A DNA stretch of 64,000 bases from Candidatus Bathyarchaeota archaeon (GCA_026014745.1 JAOZHS010000001.1:248001-312000), one strand, 5' to 3'; positions 37,372 to 45,288 are shown, counted from the first letter of the stretch. Notes: generated by a model from the sequence alone, not told the origin. Program-made: numbers and translations.

Positions 37372-37527
37372 TTAGAGGCTGTGATTTATGTAGTGCCTGT
37401 TTAGGCAATGATTTTTCATGTTATCCTTGGCGTTCATGGCTTTCCTTTTGGCGAGGGTGTATTTTGCGAAGGCTAAGGCGAGGGAGCCCATGCCGAAGGC
37501 TTCGATTGCTATTGCGGTTATATCCAT
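37372..37527 (-). CDS. Small one-helix membrane protein (51 residues)
   Basis: ATG 37527 (MDITAIAIEAFGMGSL) with GGAGG 9 bp upstream. One hydrophobic helix of about 22 residues followed by a basic tail. Another ATG at 37531 in a different frame also follows GGAGG at 5 bp but gives a non-protein-like peptide. It lies 13 bp after the 25-residue ORF on the same strand. Confidence 0.45.
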   Translation of the reverse strand: MDITAIAIEAFGMGSLALAFAKYTLAKRKAMNAKDNMKNHCLNRHYINHSL

Positions 37528-37540
37528 CCATGTTCGCCTC

Positions 37541-37618
37541 CTACGCTTCCTCAAAGGCCATGATGTAGCCTTTAGTTGTCGCGGGGGATTTTTCGATTTT
37601 TAGGGTTTTTTTAATCAT
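37541..37618 (-). CDS. Very small ORF (25 residues)
   Basis: ATG 37618 with AGGTG 8 bp upstream and a TATA-like TTATATTT about 25 bp before that. Product MIKKTLKIEKSPATTKGYI followed by MAFEEA. Too short for composition alone to prove it; promoter, Shine-Dalgarno site and tight spacing to the next ORF support it. Confidence 0.4.
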   Translation of the reverse strand: MIKKTLKIEKSPATTKGYIMAFEEA

Positions 37619-37653
37619 TTTTTGACACCTTTTCGGTTACTACTGTAATATTC

Positions 37654-37672
37654 ACAATCAAATATAAGTGTA
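37654..37672 (-). promoter_or_regulatory. TATA box of the small-ORF operon
   Basis: ACACTTATATTTG on the minus strand, 40-50 bp before ATG 37618. The rest of 37680-37926 shows nothing I can support. Confidence 0.4.
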
Positions 37673-37926
37673 TTTAAGATTTGTTCATAAACTTTAAGAA
37701 ATGTTGTGCGTATGCGTACTTATTGATAGAAATGCCTTGTACTTGTCTATTGGTGCGTTTGTCGACTGTAAAACCGTCCAAAACTGCTTGCCCTGAAAGT
37801 GACTTTGGCTTCAAAAACAAAAATTATGTTCAAGGTCACGTGCCTGAGCGGTCAAAGATTTGCATAACCAACGTTGCATATAACGCTGTTGCAACGACCC
37901 AGTAATCTTGGCGATGGGCGTATCAA

Positions 37927-38481
37927 TCAGGCTTTGGCGCCGGGTTTGATGGTGACTCTGAGTTTGGTTAAGTTCTCCTTAATCTCCACCTTAACCCCCA
38001 TGGCCGCAAAGTATTCCTCAAGGAATATGCGGATAAACTGCTTGGAAACCTCAGAAACCAGTACCAGAGTGAAGTCGTTGGGGGCGTTTTTGATTAGGCG
38101 ATAAAAGTTGCATGCTTCAAGCCGCATCAACATGTCCTCTGTGGAGTGAACTTTGCCTTTAAGTTGTTCCCAGTGTGCACGGGCAACTTCTTTGTGTTCA
38201 CTCCAGAATTGTTCTTTTTGTGGGGACGAGTTGATTAGTTGAAGGAACATCAGCCAGTGGTCCACGTCTAAGATGACATGCTCACCGCTCAGCAGCATGT
38301 CGAGGTAAGAGTTGATTTTTTTCTTTGTTGCGGGGTCTTCGAGGGCTTTGTTTTCGCTGTAGAATTTCAGGGCTCGGCGCATAATTTCGCTTTGAGAGAC
38401 GTCGGCGTCTGTGCTTATTTTTTCTAGTAAGTCAGCTGTTTGTTTGTCGAATGCTACGGTTATTCTTGTTGGGTTTACCAT
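37927..38481 (-). CDS. Ribbon-helix-helix regulator with C-terminal effector-type domain
   Basis: 184 residues. Residues 5-48 are a CopG-like RHH domain (TRITVAFDKQTADLLEKIS, then VSQSEIMRRALKFYSEN). The last 110 residues form an alpha/beta domain (FTLVLVSEVSKQFIRIFLEEYFAAMG, VKVEIKENLTKLRVTIKPG) that could bind a ligand. Layout is like the protein at 8066. GTGGGA precedes the ATG and TTTATATAATG lies about 45 bp upstream. Target genes are unknown. Confidence 0.75.
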   Translation of the reverse strand: MVNPTRITVAFDKQTADLLEKISTDADVSQSEIMRRALKFYSENKALEDPATKKKINSYLDMLLSGEHVILDVDHWLMFLQLINSSPQKEQFWSEHKEVARAHWEQLKGKVHSTEDMLMRLEACNFYRLIKNAPNDFTLVLVSEVSKQFIRIFLEEYFAAMGVKVEIKENLTKLRVTIKPGAKA

Positions 38482-38694
38482 ATTCCCACTTGGTTTGTTT
38501 GACGTGTTTTCAGTTTAGTGGACATTATATAAACATTACTCAGAGACATTGGGATTTTGCTTAGCAATCTTAAAGCAAAATCGCTAACTTCTAAACACTT
38601 GTTTAGGAAAACTCTTTTTAGGCGTTCAAAACGCTTCCTCTCCGATAACAACTCCTTAAATAACACCAAACACCACGCATCCTAGGAGACCCCC

Positions 38695-39354
38695 TTGAAG
38701 CAACCCACCATAAACCTCCCACCCAAACAACGACTAACCGAAATAATCACGCTCCTCAAAAAACAGTACCCCAACGCCAAAACCGCCCTCAACTACACCA
38801 ATCCCCTAGAAATCCTCGTCGCCACCATGCTCTCCGCCCAAACAACCGACGTCCGAGTCAACATCGTAACCCAAACCCTATTCAAAAAATACCGCAGCCC
38901 CCAGGACTACGTCAATGCTGATCTAAAAGAACTCGAAACAGACATACACTCCACCGGCTTCTACCACAACAAAGCAAAAAACCTCAAAGCATGCTGCCAA
39001 CTCCTCGTAGAAAAATTCCACAGTCAAGTCCCCAAAACCATGCCCGAACTTCTCGAATTGCCTGGGGTGGCAAGAAAAACTGCCAATATCGTTCTCTATA
39101 ACGCCTATGGCATAACCGCTGGGATAGCTGTTGATACTCATGTCCGGCGGCTTGCAGAGCGATTGGGGTTAACAGAGCAAACTGACCAAGACAAAATCGA
39201 AACCGACCTCATGAACATCACTCCCAAAGAGGAATGGATGCAACTAACTGATTTACTGATATTTCATGGTCGGCAGGTATGTGATGCCAAAAAGCCTCAA
39301 TGTAGCGCATGTGTCCTCAACAAGCTTTGTCCCTCTGCCTTCACCTTCGGCTAA
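38695..39354 (+). CDS. nth: Endonuclease III (DNA glycosylase/AP lyase)
   Basis: 219 residues from TTG 38695 with AGGAG 6 bp upstream. Helix-hairpin-helix LELPGVARKTANIVL with catalytic Lys region, catalytic Asp in AVDTHVRRLAERLG, and the [4Fe-4S] loop C-x6-C-x2-C-x5-C at the C-terminus. Removes oxidised pyrimidines in base excision repair. Lies 49 bp before a peroxiredoxin gene on the same strand; both protect from oxidative damage. Confidence 0.95.
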   Translation: MKQPTINLPPKQRLTEIITLLKKQYPNAKTALNYTNPLEILVATMLSAQTTDVRVNIVTQTLFKKYRSPQDYVNADLKELETDIHSTGFYHNKAKNLKACCQLLVEKFHSQVPKTMPELLELPGVARKTANIVLYNAYGITAGIAVDTHVRRLAERLGLTEQTDQDKIETDLMNITPKEEWMQLTDLLIFHGRQVCDAKKPQCSACVLNKLCPSAFTFG

Positions 39355-39403
39355 GCTCACCCATTTATACGAGGATGTTTCTTTATTGTTGGGCGGTTTT
39401 TTT

Positions 39404-39880
39404 ATGGGTACTCTTAAAGTTGGCGACAAAGCTCCCGACTTTACCCTGCTTGACGAAAACATGAAATCCCGTAGCTTGCATGATTTTTTGGGGCAAAACG
39501 TAGTTTTAGCATTTTTCATAGGTGAATTCACGCTAACCTGCACCATGGAAGTATGCGAATTCCGTGATTCCATGGCACGCTTGACCGATTTAGATGCACA
39601 GGTTCTCGGAATCAGCGTCAATGATCCAGAGTTAAACAAAGACTTTGCAGACAAAAACCTGTTACCCTACCCTATACTAAGTGACTCTAATCATGATGTT
39701 ATTCAACAGTACGGTTTAGAGCAACCCCTCTCAGTGGGGGATACACAATACGTGTTAGCTAAGCATTCGATTTTTATTGTTAACCAACAAGGCATAATAC
39801 GATACGTATGGTTGTCAACTGACCCCTTGGTGGAACCCAACTACGACGAGGTTCAGCATGCCCTAAAGAAAATAACCTAA
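39404..39880 (+). CDS. Peroxiredoxin, BCP/AhpC-TSA type
   Basis: 158 residues from ATG 39404; the open frame reaches back into nth, but MGTLKVGDKAPDFTLLDEN is the typical family start. Peroxidatic C46 and resolving C51 in LTCTMEVCEFRDS, as in atypical two-cysteine BCP proteins. The common Pro before the Thr is replaced (FTLTC). Reduces peroxides with thioredoxin-like donors, for which the glutaredoxin and PDO in this window are candidates. Confidence 0.93.
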   Translation: MGTLKVGDKAPDFTLLDENMKSRSLHDFLGQNVVLAFFIGEFTLTCTMEVCEFRDSMARLTDLDAQVLGISVNDPELNKDFADKNLLPYPILSDSNHDVIQQYGLEQPLSVGDTQYVLAKHSIFIVNQQGIIRYVWLSTDPLVEPNYDEVQHALKKIT

Positions 39881-40008
39881 CTCCACCTTTCTTCCCGACG
39901 AGTTTTGGTTTGGCAGGCTTTCTTGTGTGCCTAATTATTTTGTTTTGGCACAAAAAGTTATTAGTTTCGCGTAGCGAATAATTGACTATCCATTGGTGAA
40001 TTTATTCA

Positions 40009-40872
40009 GTGGCATTTGAAATCCAAGAGTTACCCGACGTTATCCGCGTTATTGTCTTGCTTAATATCCGCAAAGGTGCCCGCGTTAAAAAGTTAACATT
40101 AAAAAACCGTATCGACCGCGTATGCTCCTCATATGGATGCATTGATTTAGCTGAATTCGACAAAGCCCTCAAAGAAATGGTTGCAGAAGGTCTCATAACC
40201 GAAAAAGAGGACTCTGTGCTGTTAACGACGCAGGGGCAACGATTAAGCAAAGAATGGGAAAGCCTGCTACTAAAAAAGGAACCCATTATGGAAATCGTCG
40301 CAGGGTTAGTTGACGGCTCCATCACTAGTCTAGTCGTTATCCTATCCGCCTTCATAGCCACTTTTACTTCTGCCTCATCATTTTTAGGCAACCAAAGCGC
40401 AGTCATTTTCGCCGCTTTTCTAACTCTTAGCGCCGTAGCAATTACCAACTTTTCTAGTTTCCTCTTAGGCGGCATCACCGAAGACTTAGCCGACATCATG
40501 ACACTACAAAACCTCATGAACTACAGCTTAAGCGATATACCTGACAAAAAGGAACGCGACAAGTCTCTGCTGCTGGTCCATAAACTCTTCACGGTACTGG
40601 GTAAAGAGATTCATCGCTCAAACGTGTATGCGGCAATCATCTGTGGAACCACCACTTTCATCGCTGGCATTATCCCCATAGCTGCGTTTCTGCTGCTACC
40701 GCCCTACTTCAACATAATCGTTTCATTAGGGCTGGTCAGCGCGATAGTAGGCATCTTTTTGGTACGTTACCGCTCAAAGAAAACCCGCGTCAACTGGAAA
40801 ATAACCCTCGCCGAAACCCTTGCCATCGTCATAATCGCAACCGTAGCTTCTCTCCTGCTTGGCGCCGCATAA
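40009..40872 (+). CDS. Membrane protein: winged-helix-like N-terminus fused to VIT/CCC1-type transporter domain
   Basis: 287 residues from GTG 40009 with GGTGA 9 bp upstream. Residues 1-90 look like a winged-helix domain (ALKEMVAEGLITEKEDSVLLTTQGQRL). From residue 95 a VIT1/CCC1-like membrane domain follows: GLVDGSITSLVVILSAF, FSSFLLGGITEDLADI, and two C-terminal helices ending TLAETLAIVIIATVASLLLG. VIT-family proteins move Fe2+/Mn2+ out of the cytoplasm. A cytoplasmic DNA-binding-type domain on such a transporter is odd. Metal and direction are inferred from family. Confidence 0.6.
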   Translation: MAFEIQELPDVIRVIVLLNIRKGARVKKLTLKNRIDRVCSSYGCIDLAEFDKALKEMVAEGLITEKEDSVLLTTQGQRLSKEWESLLLKKEPIMEIVAGLVDGSITSLVVILSAFIATFTSASSFLGNQSAVIFAAFLTLSAVAITNFSSFLLGGITEDLADIMTLQNLMNYSLSDIPDKKERDKSLLLVHKLFTVLGKEIHRSNVYAAIICGTTTFIAGIIPIAAFLLLPPYFNIIVSLGLVSAIVGIFLVRYRSKKTRVNWKITLAETLAIVIIATVASLLLGAA

Positions 40873-40945
40873 TTCCCATTTTAAGCGGTTGCCTCCCCAA
40901 TTTGGGACAAGCGCACGATGTTTATGATTAGTAGGGAAGAGTTTT

Positions 40946-41329
40946 TTAGAATTTTTCTTTGCAGAAAAAGCATTTTTCTGCCCAGTCGCGTTGCATTTCT
41001 GGTTCACATTTGGGGCACATGAGGCCTTTTTCGCGAATTTCGCTGCAGGTTTTGCAGAAGAGTTCGAGGATTTTGGCTTTGTTGTGGCGTTCTTCTATGA
41101 GGGTGATTACTATTTCTTCGATTAGGATTGTGACTTCCGTTGCGCTTTCGAGTTGGATGAGGTTGCCGCGTCCTCTGCCGACGTAGCGGCTGACGGCGGA
41201 TTGGGAGAGACCTAGGAGGTCTGCGGTTTGTTTTTCGTTTAATCCGTGTTTTTCGACTATGGAGCGTGCCATGATGGCTTTTACTGCTGGCAGGACGGTT
41301 TTTACTCCGACTTCGCATGGTAGTATCAA
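40946..41329 (-). CDS. HTH transcriptional regulator with zinc-ribbon tail (COG2522-like)
   Basis: 127 residues from TTG 41329 (MILPCEVGVKTVLPAVKAI). The frame runs up to 41389, but GGGTGA lies 5 bp before this TTG, a TATA box TATTTAAATA lies 40 bp upstream, and the family starts with LPCEV. HTH residues about 35-60 (KQTADLLGLSQSAVSRYVGRG). The C-terminal third holds C-x2-C, C-x2-C and C-x2-C pairs (CKTC, CPKC, CFFC), a zinc ribbon-like tail. Divergent from the wHTH gene at 41498 across two operator-like palindromes. Confidence 0.8.
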   Translation of the reverse strand: MILPCEVGVKTVLPAVKAIMARSIVEKHGLNEKQTADLLGLSQSAVSRYVGRGRGNLIQLESATEVTILIEEIVITLIEERHNKAKILELFCKTCSEIREKGLMCPKCEPEMQRDWAEKCFFCKEKF

Positions 41330-41366
41330 TTTTTCACCCTGATTATGGTTATTTTCTGGGAAAACG

Positions 41367-41407
41367 TATTTAAATATGACGCCTGTCATTAACTATGACG
41401 CGTGTCA
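41367..41407. promoter_or_regulatory. Two-way TATA box with tandem TGAC-N4-GTCA operators
   Basis: TATTTAAATA (41367-41376) can serve both directions. Just right of it, two palindromes TGACGCCTGTCA (41377-41388) and TGACGCGTGTCA (41396-41407) lie 19 bp centre to centre, near two helical turns, over the expected start of the plus-strand transcript. One of the two flanking regulators probably binds here. Confidence 0.7.
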
Positions 41408-41497
41408 AGACGGGTTATCAAAATCGAAAAAAGCAGTTTTACACCCAATCTCTCACTCCTTCCCCGCCTTGACACGCCGCGAAAGGAGAACAAACAA

Positions 41498-42442
41498 ATG
41501 GGCAACGTCCTCCAAACCCCCAAAACCAGCCAGAACAAACGAGATTTAGCAACAATGCTAAAAAACCTCGAAACCGAATGTCACAACTGCACACCCATAT
41601 CACCCCTCGAATGCATCAACCGCTGCCAAGTCTACAAACTCAAAAACGAACTCCGCAAACTACACGAAACAATGAACAACCCCAACTACATAAAAGACCT
41701 CTTCAACACCCTAAAAAACCAAACCAGACTCCACATACTCTACACCATAGCCAACGGAAGATACTCCGTAAGTCAACTCCAAAAAGAACTAAAAAATAAC
41801 GGGCACTCACACAGTCAAGACACCATAACCGCGGAATACATTCAACCCTTAATGACCGTTGGGTTAGCAACAGAATCAAACGAACAATACTACGCCACCG
41901 ACTTTGGCGGGCGCCTAACAAACGTCTTAGGCATATTCCAAGAATTTGCCAATGTCCTGCCCGCACATTCCGAATGCTACGAAGAAACCCTTCTGCAAGC
42001 TTTACTTGACGGACCCAAAACATTTGAAGACATAGAAACGATAATTTCCCCAAAAATAGCTTCCCGAATCCTCAAACGCCTCCGCAGCGTCGGCTTAATC
42101 CAGACCCCCCAAGAACGCGACTACATATTCTTCTTCAAATCCAAACGAGACCCCGAAAAAGAAACCTTAGGCGAAACCGAACGCAAAGTCTACAACGCAA
42201 TACCTGAAGAAGGCATATCCGCGGGAAAACTAGCCAATGAAGCCTCATTATCGATGCGGCGAACCTACAAGTACATTCGTGGCTTGAAAGGTAAAAAACT
42301 GATATTCATACGAAAAAGCCCCAAAGCCTACAAACTGACCACCAAGGGCGAACAGTTAGCATCCGTATTACAAGAATTACAAAATATCGTGAAGGAAACC
42401 TGGCGTTCCTCGCAGGTCCTCCACGACGCCGAAAACGCATAA
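41498..42442 (+). CDS. Winged-helix transcriptional regulator
   Basis: 314 residues from ATG 41498 with AAGGAG 8 bp upstream; the longer frame to GTG 41402 would begin inside the operator. N-terminal Cys set CHNC...EC...C (residues about 28-43), then an ArsR-like winged helix (about 70-150; LKNQTRLHILYTIANGRYSVSQLQKEL), a second winged-helix-like part, and a third one at the C-terminus (ISAGKLANEASLSMRRTYKYIRGL). The cysteines may bind metal or sense redox state. Divergent from the COG2522-like gene; likely autoregulated. Confidence 0.75.
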   Translation: MGNVLQTPKTSQNKRDLATMLKNLETECHNCTPISPLECINRCQVYKLKNELRKLHETMNNPNYIKDLFNTLKNQTRLHILYTIANGRYSVSQLQKELKNNGHSHSQDTITAEYIQPLMTVGLATESNEQYYATDFGGRLTNVLGIFQEFANVLPAHSECYEETLLQALLDGPKTFEDIETIISPKIASRILKRLRSVGLIQTPQERDYIFFFKSKRDPEKETLGETERKVYNAIPEEGISAGKLANEASLSMRRTYKYIRGLKGKKLIFIRKSPKAYKLTTKGEQLASVLQELQNIVKETWRSSQVLHDAENA

Positions 42443-42454
42443 TCTTTCTCTTTT

Positions 42455-42943
42455 TTACCCGCCACCCGGGGTACCATGAAAAGGCACGCCTTCCCAGAGC
42501 AGTTGCCACCAGTCATCTTCAGTAATAGTTTCTCCGCGCACAACGATTTCTAGAGTCATTTTGAGCATTTCATGGTGTCTGATTTCGTCGTTTAGGATGG
42601 CTTTTAGGAGAAATACAACTTTTTGGTTTTCGATGCTTGGTATTATTGCTTGAAGTTTCTTTATTAACTCAGATTCGATGTCTATGTGTTTTTGGATTAG
42701 CTTCTTTTGGAAGTCAAGGTCACCTTGGTTTAGCGCTGTTGATGTCTGAGTTAGCAGGGTTATTGCGGAGCTGTAGAGTTCTGCATGTTTCACAGAATCC
42801 AACGAAACACCTTTCAACACACCCTTGACTGCGGGGTTTTTCATGTCAACAATAGATTTCTCTATAGAATCAACTATTTGTTTTTCAACCACAACCTGAT
42901 TCTTCAGAAAATCAAGGAGAGTGCTGTCTTTTTTTTGTTCCAT
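42455..42943 (-). CDS. Ferritin-like domain protein
   Basis: 162 residues from ATG 42943 with GGAG 9 bp upstream. Four-helix pattern with ExxH-type residues: KNQVVVEKQIVDSIE, SVKHAELYSSAI, HIDIESELIKKL, ILNDEIRHHEMLKM. This spacing fits a ferritin-like diiron or carboxylate-bridge fold; C-terminus has a short Trp-rich tail. Downstream of flavodoxin by 25 bp, so probably one operon; the flavodoxin may give it electrons. Confidence 0.7.
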   Translation of the reverse strand: MEQKKDSTLLDFLKNQVVVEKQIVDSIEKSIVDMKNPAVKGVLKGVSLDSVKHAELYSSAITLLTQTSTALNQGDLDFQKKLIQKHIDIESELIKKLQAIIPSIENQKVVFLLKAILNDEIRHHEMLKMTLEIVVRGETITEDDWWQLLWEGVPFHGTPGGG

Positions 42944-42968
42944 AAATTTTATCTCCAACCGTTTTATG

Positions 42969-43412
42969 TTAAGCAGTATTCTTCAATGTTTCGGAAATTT
43001 TCTTTCCCAAGCCGCGGCAAGATTCCAAAGCGGCTGCGTCGGGTGCATATTTAGCGAGCAAGGGCGGTTCAAGCGTGACCATGCCAAACTTTTCTTTAAG
43101 AATATCCAACACCTTCTTTGGCGCCTCGCCGCTCCAGCCATACGAGCCAAAGGCTGCTCCCAGTTTGCCTTTTAGGTTAATGCCTTTAGCTTCAACTTCT
43201 TCAAAGAGCGTCTTGAAGTCTATCGGCATTTCGTTTCGATAAGTTGGTGCACCAATAGCTATTGCATCAAAGTTTGCCAAGTCCGGGGTTTCTATGTGAT
43301 AATTCAATTCCACTTCTATGTTACCGCCGCTTTGAGCACCTTCTGCTAAGGCTTTTGCCATTTTCTCGGTGTTTCCGCTGCGGCTATAATATAAAACAAG
43401 TAGTTTCTTCAT
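42969..43412 (-). CDS. Flavodoxin
   Basis: 147 residues. FMN phosphate loop YYSRSGNTEKMA at residues 8-19, FMN-flanking APTYRNEMP and GSYGWSGEA. One-electron carrier in the cytoplasm, often used when iron is low. First gene of a pair with the ferritin-like gene. Region 42455-43412 may be under redox or iron control. Confidence 0.92.
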   Translation of the reverse strand: MKKLLVLYYSRSGNTEKMAKALAEGAQSGGNIEVELNYHIETPDLANFDAIAIGAPTYRNEMPIDFKTLFEEVEAKGINLKGKLGAAFGSYGWSGEAPKKVLDILKEKFGMVTLEPPLLAKYAPDAAALESCRGLGKKISETLKNTA

Positions 43413-43493
43413 GCGTACTGGTTGATTAAAAAACCTATTTCAACCTTACGTAAACTCGCCTATTTAGAAAAGACAGAACCTGCGAGCAGCGAT

Positions 43494-43733
43494 TTATCTG
43501 CTGTGTCGGTTCATTTTTGTTGTCTTTGCGGCCTTGTTTTCTCTACTTTCGCCGCCTTTTCGTCCGATTTCACGGTAGAATTCTGGTCCTCGTTCTTGCG
43601 CTACTTTTTCGCCGCCTTTTTTGCCTATCGTCCGATAGAATTCGGGTCCTCTTTCTCGAGCTACTTTTTGTCCTCCCTTTCTGCCTGCCTCTTGTCTTGT
43701 CATTTTTCTTTTCTGTGCACTTTCTACAGCCAA
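43494..43733 (-). CDS. KGG-repeat stress protein 1
   Basis: 79 residues from TTG 43733 with GGAGGTGA 6 bp upstream. Three GRKGG/GKKGG/GRKGG units linked by ARERGPEFYRTI-type spacers, then a basic tail. KGG (PF10685) proteins such as GsiB and con-10 are small, hydrophilic and stress-induced in bacteria and fungi; their action is not known. Last in the array in transcription order. Confidence 0.85.
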   Translation of the reverse strand: MAVESAQKRKMTRQEAGRKGGQKVARERGPEFYRTIGKKGGEKVAQERGPEFYREIGRKGGESRENKAAKTTKMNRHSR

Positions 43734-43807
43734 AGCTGTTCACCTCCTAAACCCAAACACACAAAGGCCGCCTTCTGCATAAATTAAAAGTAAAATGCAA
43801 AACCCGT

Positions 43808-44092
43808 TTACTCGATTTTGCCTATCTCCTTGGTTATGTCGATGGGTGAATTGTAGGTTTTATTTGGTAACTTGTTTATAATGTTCATGACGTCATCGGG
43901 GGCATCTCTACCTTCCGCGTTATTGACTAAACTCTTCTTTTCTGCGGGGTAATGCATGCCGGCAAGGTACTTTTCTACTATCGCAGGGCTGACGTGTCCT
44001 TCTCGCCCGCTCCTGTTAGTATATTGCCTTCTTGTTCCTCTCCCTTGACCTATCCCTTTACGTCTGGTAGTTGTTGTTTCTGATTCACTCGT
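43808..44092 (-). CDS. DUF2795 domain protein, apparent ACG start or frameshift
   Basis: A 94-codon open frame read directly on the minus strand. It ends SPAIVEKYLAGMHYPAEKK and then PDDVMNIINKLPNKTYNSP, the DUF2795 pattern. A basic Thr/Arg/Gly-rich N-terminus comes before. GGAGGTGA sits as in the KGG genes, but 6 bp later the in-frame codon is ACG, not ATG/GTG/TTG. A run of eight A (44092-44099) lies there: with seven A the GTG inside the Shine-Dalgarno site would be in frame. So either a rare start, a true frameshift, or a sequencing error. It sits inside the KGG array. Confidence 0.65.
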   Translation of the reverse strand, partial: TSESETTTTRRKGIGQGRGTRRQYTNRSGREGHVSPAIVEKYLAGMHYPAEKKSLVNNAEGRDAPDDVMNIINKLPNKTYNSPIDITKEIGKIE

Positions 44093-44158
44093 TTTTTTTC
44101 ACCTCCAACTTTAAAATGAGACCTAAAGAAAAAAGGAAAACCACATTCAAGTTTAGGC

Positions 44159-44329
44159 TTACTTTTCTTCGTATTCCTTGCCTTCTTCAATGAGGCGTTT
44201 AACTTTTTGTCCGCCTTTATGACCGATTTCGCTGTAGAATTCTTCGCCATGGGTTTCAGCTGTTTTTTGTCCACCCATGCGGCCTGCTTCCTCTACGGTC
44301 ATCTTTCCTTTCTTTTTTTCTTCAGACAC
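44159..44329 (-). CDS. KGG-repeat stress protein 2
   Basis: 56 residues from GTG 44329, with GGAGGTGA 5 bp upstream. Sequence EEKKKGKMTVEEAGRMGGQKT, an HGEEFYSEIGHKGGQ unit and a C-terminal LIEEGKEYEEK. Two KGG-type units. Closest to proteins 3 and 4. Hydrophilic, no Cys after the start. Confidence 0.85.
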   Translation of the reverse strand: MSEEKKKGKMTVEEAGRMGGQKTAETHGEEFYSEIGHKGGQKVKRLIEEGKEYEEK

Positions 44330-44375
44330 ACATTTCACCTCCACTTAAAAAACTAAAAAATTTAGTTGAAACAGG

Positions 44376-44558
44376 TCATTCGTTTTCGTATTCTTTGCCT
44401 TCTTGGATCAGCCTTCTTACTTTTTGTCCGCCTTTATGACCAATTTCTTCGTAGAATTCTCGACCATGGGTTTCGGCTGTTCGGCGTCCACCTTTTTGTC
44501 CACCCATGCGTCCAGCTTCTTCAACACTCATCTGCCCCTTCTTTCTTTCTTCAACCAA
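44376..44558 (-). CDS. KGG-repeat stress protein 3
   Basis: 60 residues from TTG 44558, with GGAGGTGA 5 bp upstream. Contains GRMGGQKGGRR, ETHGREFYEEIGHKGG and the same LIQEGKEYEN end as its neighbours. A double MGG/KGG in the first unit sets it apart. Confidence 0.85.
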   Translation of the reverse strand: MVEERKKGQMSVEEAGRMGGQKGGRRTAETHGREFYEEIGHKGGQKVRRLIQEGKEYENE

Positions 44559-44635
44559 CCTGTTCACCTCCTATGCGGAAAACAATTGGTTTACCGGAGA
44601 AGAAGGAAACACTTAACTCGGAATGCCCGGACACT

Positions 44636-44887
44636 TCATTCTCCTTCATACTCTTTTCCTTCCTCGATCAGCTTCCTTACTCTTTGTCCTCCGCGGTGCC
44701 CAGCTTCTTCAAGACTGGTTTTGCCTTTTGCCTCCGCTGTGCCCTCGTGTTGCTTTGCCCGTTGCGACCCGCCTTTGCTGCCGATTTCGCTGTAGAACTC
44801 AGGACCATGGGTTTGAGCGGTTTTTTCTCCACCCATGCGACCCGCTTCCTCTACGGTCATCTTTCCTTTCTTCTTCTCTTCACTCAA
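44636..44887 (-). CDS. KGG-repeat stress protein 4
   Basis: 83 residues from TTG 44887, with GGAGGTGA 5 bp upstream. Three units: GRMGGEK, EIGSKGGSQRAKQHEG and EEAGHRGGQRVRKL. The insertion RAKQHEGTAEAKGKTSLEEAGHRGG is shared with protein 6 only, so 4 and 6 are the closest pair. Confidence 0.85.
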   Translation of the reverse strand: MSEEKKKGKMTVEEAGRMGGEKTAQTHGPEFYSEIGSKGGSQRAKQHEGTAEAKGKTSLEEAGHRGGQRVRKLIEEGKEYEGE

Positions 44888-44951
44888 ACAGTTCACCTCC
44901 GAAAAATTGAACGGTCGCTATTTTATCAAAATCCTAGCCTGAAACATTCCA

Positions 44952-44971
44952 CATAAACGTATGTGGCTGTC
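44952..44971 (-). promoter_or_regulatory. Shared upstream motif, copy 1 (before KGG protein 4)
   Basis: On the minus strand GACAGCCACATACGTTTATG, 65-84 bp upstream of the TTG start at 44887. It matches 17 of 20 bases of the copy at 45753-45772 before KGG protein 6. CCACATA/TATGTGG can also form a hairpin here. Confidence 0.45.
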
Positions 44972-45099
44972 CATAGACAGCAACAGAGCAAACAACCTGT
45001 TTTTAGACGCAGAGCTTACCTAGAAGAGAACAACTAAAAATAAAAAGAACAAAAAATAAACATGCATCCTTGAGGAACGTAGCTGATTAAACAGCCTTT

Positions 45100-45288
45100 T
45101 TACGCGCTTTCATGTTCCTTTCCTTCTTGGATAAGCTTACGTACCCTTTGACCTCCTTTCGGTCCGCCTATCCTACCGCCTTTTCGTCCTATTTCACTGT
45201 AGAATTCTTCGCCATGGGTTTCAGCGGTTTTTAAGCCGCCTCTGCGGCCTGCTTCCTCTACAGTCATTTTGCCTTTCTTTTCCTCCAA
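45100..45288 (-). CDS. KGG-repeat stress protein 5
   Basis: 62 residues from TTG 45288, with GGAGGTGA 5 bp upstream. Units GRRGGLKT, EIGRKGGRIGGPKGGQ, and end LIQEGKEHESA. The middle unit has three close glycine pairs, an expansion seen only here. Confidence 0.85.
   Translation of the reverse strand: MEEKKGKMTVEEAGRRGGLKTAETHGEEFYSEIGRKGGRIGGPKGGQRVRKLIQEGKEHESA

Noticed and set aside
37681-37905. Plus-strand frame of 74 residues
   Set aside because: No ribosome site or protein-like pattern in an AT-rich intergenic region.
38475-38669. 64-residue minus-strand frame upstream of the RHH regulator
   Set aside because: It covers the likely TATA box (TTTATATAATG) of the regulator and overlaps its start; composition does not look like a protein.
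43869-44274. Alternative minus-strand frame through the DUF2795 region
   Set aside because: The 74-residue frame there is out of frame with both KGG protein 2 and the DUF2795 protein and lacks any family pattern.
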